Assembly: GCF_002291145.1 (NCBI RefSeq)
Contig: NZ_NTGE01000040.1
Coordinates: forward strand, 1 to 64,000
DNA from: Streptomyces sp. SA15
Lineage (GTDB): Bacteria > Actinomycetota > Actinomycetes > Streptomycetales > Streptomycetaceae
DNA: 64,000 nt
Direction of reading: 5' to 3'
The notes beneath the pieces are model-generated. The model saw only the letters and a list, made by a program, of their open reading frames with translations. It was not told where the DNA came from and made no database searches. A program made the position numbers and the translations under genes. Every line of letters starts with the position of its first letter. Within the stretch, counting starts at the first letter, position 1. Below are positions 53,869-64,000 of this stretch, in pieces.

Positions 53869-54218
53869 GAGGTGCCGCCGGCGGCGCGTGCAGCGTCAGA
53901 TGCGCCGGGGAGGGCGGCGACGACGTGCATGGTCGTCATGGAGCCGCCGCTGCGGTACGGGTGAAGCTTCTGCCGGTGCTCCAGATGCCGGTCGCTGGTC
54001 TCGAACTCGCGGAACAGCGGTTCGTTCACCCAGTCGCTGACGATGTAGTAGATGCCGCTCTCCTCGGCGCTGCGGGACAGCCACTGACCGAGGTTGGCGG
54101 GGTGCGTGGTGACGGAGTCGCCGACCTGCAGCCACACCTTCTCGAACTCGTTCTCCATGTCCGGCTTGATCTGCATCCGCAGCATGACCCGGAACACCTG
54201 CTCGGGCGCCTCGGCCAT
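53865..54218 (-). CDS. ABM-family monooxygenase
   Basis: A 117-residue protein with the ABM pattern VFRVMLRMQIKPDMENEFEK and ESGIYYIVSDWVNEPLFREF. It lies between a ketoreductase and a second ABM protein, all overlapping or nearly so. Family members such as TcmH and ActVA-Orf6 convert anthrones to quinones in aromatic polyketide pathways; two in tandem may oxidise different rings or form a heteromer. Confidence 0.85.
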   Translation of the reverse strand: MAEAPEQVFRVMLRMQIKPDMENEFEKVWLQVGDSVTTHPANLGQWLSRSAEESGIYYIVSDWVNEPLFREFETSDRHLEHRQKLHPYRSGGSMTTMHVVAALPGASDAARAAGGTS

Positions 54219-54219
54219 G

Positions 54220-54969
54220 TCAGATGCCCCCGTCCACGTTGAGGGTCTCGCCGGTGATGTAGGCGGAGGCGTCGCTGAGCAGGAACAGCACCGGACCGGC
54301 CAGCTCCTCGACGGTGCCGAGGCGGGCGAGCGCGGTCTTGCGGGAGTAGGTGGCCCGCAGTCCGTCGGCGCGGTCCGCGGGCATGGTGGCGAAGGCCTCG
54401 GTCTCGATCACCCCGGGCGCGACGACGTTGACGCGGATGCCCTGCGGGCCGAGTTCCTTGGCGAGCGAGCGGGTCAGCCCGATCATGGCGGCCTTGGCCG
54501 CGGTGTAGTGGGCGCGCAGCGGTATGCCCGCCGCGGCGCCGCGCGAGCCGATGTTGACCACCGAGGAGCCGGCGCCGAGCAGCGGCAGCGCCTGCTGGAT
54601 GACGCGGTAGGCGGCCGTGAGGTTGGTGTCGAGGATCCGCGACCACTCGTCGGCGGGCAGTTCCGCGAACGGGATGTGGCTGATCACGCCCGCGTTGTTG
54701 ACGATGCCGTCGAGCCGCCCGAAGCGGTCCTTGGCCTCGCCGACGAGCCGGTCGACCTCGGCGGTGTCGCCGACGTCCGCGCGCAGCACGTGGTGGTCGC
54801 CGGCGGTCTCCTTCAGCGCGGCGGTCAGGCTGTCGACGGCCTCGCTCTCCTGCCGGTAGCAGGTGAGGACGTCGGCCCCGGCCCGGGCCGCGGCGAGGAC
54901 GATGCCCCGCCCGATGCCCCGGGTGCCGCCGGTGACGAGCAGTTTCCTGCCGTGCAGTGCGAGTTCCAC
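54220..54969 (-). CDS. SDR ketoreductase (FabG-like) of PKS cluster
   Basis: A 249-residue short-chain dehydrogenase from GTG 54969, preceded by GGAGG; in-frame ATGs upstream would overlap that site. It has the NADPH motif [20 protein letters not shown], the catalytic Ser within VVNIGSRGAAAG, the YTAAK Tyr-Lys pair and the family C-terminus ITGETLNVDGG. It closely parallels the SDR half of the neighbouring fusion protein, indicating duplication. It likely reduces a ketone of the polyketide chain or ring. Confidence 0.9.
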   Translation of the reverse strand: MELALHGRKLLVTGGTRGIGRGIVLAAARAGADVLTCYRQESEAVDSLTAALKETAGDHHVLRADVGDTAEVDRLVGEAKDRFGRLDGIVNNAGVISHIPFAELPADEWSRILDTNLTAAYRVIQQALPLLGAGSSVVNIGSRGAAAGIPLRAHYTAAKAAMIGLTRSLAKELGPQGIRVNVVAPGVIETEAFATMPADRADGLRATYSRKTALARLGTVEELAGPVLFLLSDASAYITGETLNVDGGI

Positions 54970-54998
54970 TGGGAATACCTCCATGGCTGGGCCGCGGC

Positions 54999-59144
<4,146 letters not shown>

Positions 59145-59148
<4 letters not shown>

Positions 59149-59576
59149 CGGGCGCCCCCTACGTCGGGGTTGCCCGCGGCCGCGTCGAGCGGTTGCTCGG
59201 TGTCGACGTGGCCCAGTTCGGGGCGCGGGGCGAGCGGGGAGAGGTGGAAGACCGCCTCGGCCGGCACGGACCCGGTGTTCACCAGGCGGTGGCGCACCCC
59301 GATGGGCACCAGCAGCGAGTCGCCGGGGCCGAGTTCGACCGGGGCGCCGCCGTCCAGGGTCATCTCCAGCCGGCCCTGGACGATGTGCAGGAATTCCTCG
59401 GAGTACGGGTGGAGGTGCTCGGTCACGTGATGACCAGGGGCCAGCCGCAGCACTCCGCCGAAGCCCGAGGTGCAGCCCACGGTCTTGGGGCTGAGGGTGA
59501 CACGGATGTCGCCGCCGCGCTTGGTGTTGGCGGCGACCTCGTCCGCGGAGACCCTGGTGGTGGCGGGGGCGCTCAT
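59145..59576 (-). CDS. Cupin-domain polyketide cyclase-like protein
   Basis: A 143-residue cupin with metal-ligand motif 1 [19 protein letters not shown] and motif 2 [10 protein letters not shown]. Zinc-dependent cupins such as RemF and those of WhiE-type clusters act as second-ring or later polyketide cyclases. It overlaps both neighbours by 4 bp. Confidence 0.87.
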
Positions 59577-59944
59577 CGGTCACCGCCGAGGTTCGCGGAC
59601 CGCGGGGCGGTGACCTGCGGGCCCTGCTGGGGCGTCCAGGAGTAGAACGGGACGGCCATCGCGTCCTTGGGCTCGCGCCAGTCGGGGTCGTAGGGCGAGA
59701 TGAACCGGCCGAGCCGGGTGTTGATCTCCTCGTAGAGCGGGTGGCTGCGCGCCTTGTACAGGTTCGGCGCGATGTCCTGGTCGGCCTCCACCAGGTGGAA
59801 GTACAGGTTGTGGAACGCGAAGAGCGTCCGCCTCGACACCCCCACCAGGTGCGGCAGTTCGGTGCTGTCCGAATCGGCGAAGACCTGCGCGACGCCCTCG
59901 GCGTCGGCGAGGTCCATCCTCGCCACGATCAGCGTGCGGTGCAC
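59573..59944 (-). CDS. TcmI-type polyketide cyclase
   Basis: A 123-residue protein of the ferredoxin-like Cyclase_polyket family. GTG 59944 has GGGAGG at good spacing; upstream in-frame sequence is Pro/Arg-rich. Family features are [20 protein letters not shown], the active-site region [15 protein letters not shown], and the C-terminal [12 protein letters not shown]. TcmI-type enzymes close the last rings of tetra- and pentacyclic scaffolds. It is the first gene of the PKS operon. Confidence 0.9.
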   Translation of the reverse strand: MHRTLIVARMDLADAEGVAQVFADSDSTELPHLVGVSRRTLFAFHNLYFHLVEADQDIAPNLYKARSHPLYEEINTRLGRFISPYDPDWREPKDAMAVPFYSWTPQQGPQVTAPRSANLGGDR

Positions 59945-60570
59945 GATGTCCTCCCGGCTAGTCGGTTCTGCGTTCACCCTGGTCGGCAGGGGTCGAGACA
60001 CTCTCGAAGCCGCCTGGAAATCCGCTGACGGCACCGGTGCGGGGGGCGGACAGAGTGCGAGGGCCCGCCGCGCGGGGGCGCGGCGGACCATGGGGAGGGA
60101 AGGGCGCGGGCCGAGGGGAACGGGCGGGCCCAAGCTGGCTACGACGCCTATACGGCAGGCGACACCTGGTGGCCGCCGCGCGGCAGGTCACACGGGAACC
60201 CAGGACGCCGGGCCGCACGGAGTGATGCCGGCACCGGCCACCGGAGCCGGCTCAATCCGACGACCCGCCACACGAGAGTCCTCGCAATCCGCACGAGAAG
60301 GCAGGACACGAGGCCGACAGGAGCCGTGCGGGGCCCAGGCACGCCACCGCGCGATCGCCGCACCAGACACACCCCAACGGCCCACCGCACAGGAAACACG
60401 GCGGGCTGCACAGGAAGACGGGCCCCGGCGACAGGAGCGATTCGGGACGCAGGCGCACCGCGCCGCCCACCACCGCACCGGACACACCCCACGGCCCGCC
60501 GCGCAGGAGACGCGGCGGGCCGTAAGGAGAGGTGAACTCGGTCTGCGTTGTGTGCCGCCGGGCGGCCTGG
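59945..60570. other. PKS operon promoter region with long imperfect repeats
   Basis: About 625 bp without a supported gene between the operon start and the stop of the SARP gene. It must hold the operon promoter, most likely within the first 150 bp next to 59944. The right half holds a duplicated segment of about 114 bp. Open frames through it are Arg/His/Pro-rich and not credible. Confidence 0.6.
60316..60537. repeat. Two imperfect tandem copies of about 110 bp
   Basis: Copy 1 (60316-60429) and copy 2 (60430-60537) both begin GACAGGAGC and share blocks such as GCACC(A/G)GACACACCCCA and CGGC(C/G)GGC-type ends before AGGA. Identity looks near three quarters by eye. Copy 2 ends against the SARP stop region. 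Confidence 0.65.
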
Positions 60571-62517
60571 TCAGTGGTGGACCCCGGCCTTCATCAGGGT
60601 GACGCGGGCGCCGGAGCGGCTGACGACGCCCGCCGTGGCCGTCCGGCCGTTCGGTACGTCGCCGGCGGGTGCGCTCCGGAGCAGGAGGATCAGGGCCTGC
60701 CGGGTGAGCCGGGGCACGGAGTACAGGGGCTCGGCGCCCGGTGTCAGGTGTTCCTTCACCAGGTGGACGTCGACGAGGTATTCGAGGAGCGTCTCGGCGT
60801 CCCCGGCGCCCGGGCGCAGCCGTGCGATCACCTCGTCGAGACTCCAGCGGGGGCGCTCGCGTTGCAGCAGCAGGTGCAGCAGTTCCTGGGAGGGGCCAGG
60901 AAGATGCCGGTGGCTGGCGGCCACCGTGGTCATCAACGACTGGGTTCCGGCGGGGAGTTCGAGCAGCATCCGATGGTTGCCGCGCAGCCGCAGCGCCAGC
61001 CGGGCCGCGGACCAGCCCGGCCGGGCGGTGAGCCGGCCGGCCACAGCCCGGACCGCCAGGGGCAGCCCCTCGCACAGGCCCATGAGCTCGTGCACGGCCG
61101 CCGGGTCCTCCTGCCGGGACCTTTCCCCGGCGACCCGGTCGTACAGCTGGAGGGACTCCTCGGCCGACAGGGCGGGGAGCACGATCTTGCGTCCGGTGGA
61201 CAGGCTGTGCGCCCGGTAGCGGTTGGTGGCGATCACCGCGCAGCCGGAACCACCCGGCAGCACGGCACGGATCTGGGAGGCGGTGAGCACGTCGTCCACC
61301 ACGACGAGCACCCTGCGGTCGGCGGTCCAGGTGCGGAAGAGCCGGCTGAGCTCGTCGAGCCCGCTGGGCTGTTTCTCGCGCTGGATGCCGCAGGCGCCGA
61401 GACAGGCCGACAGCACGTCGGCGAGCTGCTGGGACCCTTCGCCCACGGCGGACAGGTCGATGAAGAGCTGTCCGTCGGGGAAGCGCGGGCGCAGCCGGTG
61501 TGCGGCGCGGACGGCGAAGGCGCTCTTGCCGACGCCGGGCGGGCCGTGCACCTCCACCACCCGCATGCCGGTGCTGGCCCGGTCCGAGCCGAGGAAGGTC
61601 TCGAGCTGGTCCAGTTCCCGGCCCCGCCCGATGAAGTCACCGATGTCGGCGGGGAGCTGGGCCGGTCCGGGCACGAGCCGGCGCCCGGTGGTCGCGGACT
61701 CGGTCTTGGTCGCGGCCGGTCCCCTCAGGTGGCCGCGGTCCGCGAGCACCTCCTGGTGGAGCCGCTGGAGCTGGGCCGAGGGTTCCAGCCCGAGTTCCTC
61801 GACGAGATGGCCGCGCAGGGTGCGGAAGGTGTTGAGGGCGTCCGGCCGGCGGCCACAGCGGTGCAGGGCCCGCATGAGCTGTCCGGCGAACGCCTCGTGG
61901 GTGGGGTGGGCGCGGAAGGCCTCGGCGAGTTCGTCCAGCACGGCCTGGTGACGGCCGAGTTCGAGCTCCAAGGAGAAACGTTGCTCCTGAACACTCTTGC
62001 GACGCTCCTCAAGCTGGGTCGACCAGGCCGACAGCCGGCGTCCGGTGATGACGTCGACCAGGGCTCCGCCGTGCCACAGGGACAGGGCCTCCTTCAGCGT
62101 GCGGGCGGCCTCCTCCCCGCCGCCGGCCCGGTGCTGTGCCATGCCCTGCTCGGCGAGCTGCTCGAAGCGGTAGGCGTCCACCGACTGCTTGTCGTCCAGC
62201 CTCAGTTCGTACCCGCCCACCCTGGTCAGGAGTGCGGGGCAGCCGCGCGGCGGGCGGGAGCCGAAGGACGCGCCGTGCTGTCCGGTGGCGAGCAGCAGTC
62301 TGCGGCGCAGTTGATAAATGTAGGTTTGCAAGGTGGTCAGCGCGCTGAGCGGCGGGCGATCCTCCCACAGCTCCTCGCACAGCTGGTCCACGCTGACCAG
62401 CGAGTTGGCATTGAGCACCAGCAGGGCAAGCACCTGACGCAGTTTGGGTGCCGACGGTGTGACGTCGTCCCCGTCCCTGCGTACTCGCATGGAGCCCAGC
62501 AGACCGATCTCTATCAC
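60571..62517 (-). CDS. SARP regulator with NB-ARC domain, probable PKS cluster activator
   Basis: A 648-residue regulator from GTG 62517 (VIEIGLLGSMRV) with AGGGGGA upstream. It has a winged helix (1-105), BTAD (about 110-255) and an NB-ARC ATPase with P-loop GPPGVGKSAFAVRAA and Walker B RRVLVVVDD, but no TPR array, so it is intermediate between small SARPs and AfsR. Its place between the PKS operon and the amidotransferase gene makes it the likely pathway activator. Its own promoter region is unusually AT-rich. Confidence 0.9.
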   Translation of the reverse strand: MIEIGLLGSMRVRRDGDDVTPSAPKLRQVLALLVLNANSLVSVDQLCEELWEDRPPLSALTTLQTYIYQLRRRLLLATGQHGASFGSRPPRGCPALLTRVGGYELRLDDKQSVDAYRFEQLAEQGMAQHRAGGGEEAARTLKEALSLWHGGALVDVITGRRLSAWSTQLEERRKSVQEQRFSLELELGRHQAVLDELAEAFRAHPTHEAFAGQLMRALHRCGRRPDALNTFRTLRGHLVEELGLEPSAQLQRLHQEVLADRGHLRGPAATKTESATTGRRLVPGPAQLPADIGDFIGRGRELDQLETFLGSDRASTGMRVVEVHGPPGVGKSAFAVRAAHRLRPRFPDGQLFIDLSAVGEGSQQLADVLSACLGACGIQREKQPSGLDELSRLFRTWTADRRVLVVVDDVLTASQIRAVLPGGSGCAVIATNRYRAHSLSTGRKIVLPALSAEESLQLYDRVAGERSRQEDPAAVHELMGLCEGLPLAVRAVAGRLTARPGWSAARLALRLRGNHRMLLELPAGTQSLMTTVAASHRHLPGPSQELLHLLLQRERPRWSLDEVIARLRPGAGDAETLLEYLVDVHLVKEHLTPGAEPLYSVPRLTRQALILLLRSAPAGDVPNGRTATAGVVSRSGARVTLMKAGVHH

Positions 62518-62868
62518 TGCATTCCCCCTGAGTGCGCCGCCTTTGTGGGGTGGCGGCCATCGATGGGCCTGGTTTTTCAGCAAGCCTGTCGGTATTCACC
62601 TTTCTGCGTCGCTCATTTCCCAGCGAAACATCCACCCCGTCTCTGGGCAGTAAAGATTGCCTTCCCTTTACCCAGGAAATCGGGAAAACGCTTCCATCCG
62701 AGAATGGAGCGGAATTCAACAAAACCCGCCGCAGACCGGAAGGCAGAATTCCGCTCACGAATACCGCATTGTCATTGTATACCTGGGTGCATCATATTGC
62801 TTCACACACAAGGATGACAAGATGCACATTTCTTGGCTCGTGGCAACCCGGCCCTGTCCCCAGCCCTG
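62518..62868. promoter_or_regulatory. AT-rich promoter region of the SARP gene
   Basis: About 350 bp with a clearly lower G+C content than the rest of the window, densest in 62625-62830. It contains perfect 11-bp arms GAGCGGAATTC (62707-62717) and GAATTCCGCTC (62746-62756) with a 28-bp spacer. It is the likely SARP promoter and a possible binding site for a higher regulator. No gene is seen. Confidence 0.65.
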
Positions 62869-64000
62869 TCAGAGGCGCAGCTCGACCCGGTAGTCCGCCA
62901 GCCAGGTGTTCAGCTGGAGCACCATCTCCATGCTCGCCCGCTCCACCCACGCGAAGGCGCCGCTGGGCGCCGCCGCCGCACCCAACGCCACCCGGGTGGC
63001 CTCGGTGTCCAGCAGCGGGGCCACCGGGGCCGCCCGGTCCTCGGCCACCTCACCGAAGCGGTACCGCACGAACTCCCCGTACGCGGCCTCCTGGACGGTC
63101 GGGTAGGCGCTCTTGGGCCGGTTGAGCACCCGCTCCGGCAGCAGATCGGCGACGGCGGCCCGCAGCAGGCTCTTCTCCTGACCGTTCACCCGCTTCAGCT
63201 CGGCCGGCACGTTGAACACGTACTCCACCAGCGCCCGGTCGCAGAACGGCGGCCGCAGCTGCACCCCGTGCGCCATGCTCATCCGGTCGGCCCGGTCCAG
63301 ATGGGTCGGGGCCCACCGGGTCAGCGCCAGATAGGTGACCTCGCGCGCCCTGCGCTCGGCGGGCCCCTCCCCAGCCAGCCGCGGGACCTCGGTGAGCGCG
63401 TCGCGGTAGTGCTGGTCGGCGTACTCCATGAAGTCCAGCTCCTTGCGGAGCGTACGGTCCACCAGCGAGCAGCCGAGGCCGCCCGCGGCGGCGTCGTGCC
63501 CCCGCTCGAAGGAGACCCACGGGAAGGTCGTGGAGTTGCTGTGCCCCGCGTCGTACGCCCAGAAGTAGCCGTTGAACACCTCGTCGGCGGTCTCCCCGGA
63601 GAGCACGGCCGTGATGCCGGCGCCGCGCAGGGCCTCGAAGAACAGCAGCAGCGAGACGTCCATGTCGCCGAGCGGGGAGGGGGTGTCCTGGCTGCGCAGC
63701 GCGGCGGCGTGCGTCCGCGGGTCGGCGAGCGCCGCCGTTTCCAGCAGGATCTCGGTGTGCTCGGTGCCGATGTGCTCCGCCGCGAGGGCCGCGTAGGGGG
63801 CGTCGGGGGTGGCGCGCATCGTCGGATGCGGCTCGAAGTTCTCCGCGTAGCCGGAGAAGTTGACCGAGAACGAGCGGAGCCGGCCGTTGCCCGACGCCAG
63901 GGTCTCGCGGGCCGCGAGCGCGGTCAGCGCGCTGGAGTCGATCCCTCCGGAGAGCATCGCGCCGACCGGCACGTCCGCGCGCAGATGGGAGGCCACCGCC
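62869..64000 (-). CDS. Asparagine-synthetase-type amidotransferase, 5' part beyond window
   Basis: The frame runs off the right edge, so only the C-terminal 377 or so residues are seen. The PP-loop SGGIDSSALTALAA near the edge, SGETADEVFNGYFWAYD and the closing RPPFCDRALVEYVFNVP identify the synthetase domain of AsnB-like enzymes. In aromatic polyketide clusters such enzymes amidate a polyketide carboxylate; the amide can close to a lactam or pyridone, as in fredericamycin- and xantholipin-type pathways. The glutaminase half lies outside the window. Confidence 0.9.
   Translation of the reverse strand, partial: AVASHLRADVPVGAMLSGGIDSSALTALAARETLASGNGRLRSFSVNFSGYAENFEPHPTMRATPDAPYAALAAEHIGTEHTEILLETAALADPRTHAAALRSQDTPSPLGDMDVSLLLFFEALRGAGITAVLSGETADEVFNGYFWAYDAGHSNSTTFPWVSFERGHDAAAGGLGCSLVDRTLRKELDFMEYADQHYRDALTEVPRLAGEGPAERRAREVTYLALTRWAPTHLDRADRMSMAHGVQLRPPFCDRALVEYVFNVPAELKRVNGQEKSLLRAAVADLLPERVLNRPKSAYPTVQEAAYGEFVRYRFGEVAEDRAAPVAPLLDTEATRVALGAAAAPSGAFAWVERASMEMVLQLNTWLADYRVELRL

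Noticed and set aside
59754..60602. Long open frames in both directions between PKS operon and SARP
   Set aside because: They are Arg/His/Pro-rich, cross the start of the TcmI-type gene or the SARP stop, and run through tandem repeats.

Overview
This is a high-GC actinobacterial chromosome segment, almost certainly Streptomyces. The evidence is G/C-saturated third codon positions, frequent GTG starts, three SARP/AfsR-type regulators, a BldG-like STAS protein, a c-di-AMP riboswitch ahead of an M23 hydrolase, and a type II polyketide synthase (PKS) locus. It reads as core chromosome interrupted by accessory blocks.

Layout. 0-15.4 kb: the 3' end of a membrane-anchored NPCBM protein, an AfsR-like regulator, an orphan asparagine-synthetase-like cyclase, a TPR/HTH sporulation-type regulator, lhgO, trmB, a PrsW protease, an aldo/keto reductase, a riboswitch-controlled M23 peptidase and tRNA-fMet. 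15.4-18 kb: a riboflavin-precursor locus (RibD-like fusion, MarR repressor, ribA) with three look-alike operators. 18-25 kb: a decayed region with a deletion-fused two-component system and a frameshifted sugar-binding lipoprotein, followed by a toxin-antitoxin pair, an LRR protein and a divergent LysR/D-amino-acid-oxidase pair. 25-30 kb: a full-length AfsR-like regulator, a tiny membrane protein and a divergent XRE/STAS pair.

30-37 kb: a RiPP locus of the ATP-grasp plus PIMT-like methyltransferase type. It has a 98-aa precursor, an ATP-grasp ligase and an O-methyltransferase (a graspetide with predicted aspartimide). Upstream lie accessory genes that include two pairs of paralogues and an XRE-TPR regulator. 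Four genes here carry single-base frameshifts.

37-49.7 kb: mostly core genes (cutA, a secreted protein, tRNA-Lys, an amino-acid permease, an FG-GAP secreted protein, a DEAD-box helicase, a lipoprotein, a small metallopeptidase, a metallophosphoesterase, tRNA-Glu).

49.7-64 kb: an accessory type II PKS cluster starting 4 nt after tRNA-Glu. One minus-strand operon encodes TcmI cyclase, cupin cyclase, KS-alpha, CLF, ACP, a cyclase-ketoreductase fusion, a second ketoreductase, two ABM monooxygenases and a P450; an SAV2177-type methyltransferase and a POT-family transporter follow. A SARP regulator and an amidotransferase (cut by the window edge) lie upstream. The gene set suggests a pentangular polyphenol-like aromatic product, possibly amidated or lactam-containing (inference).
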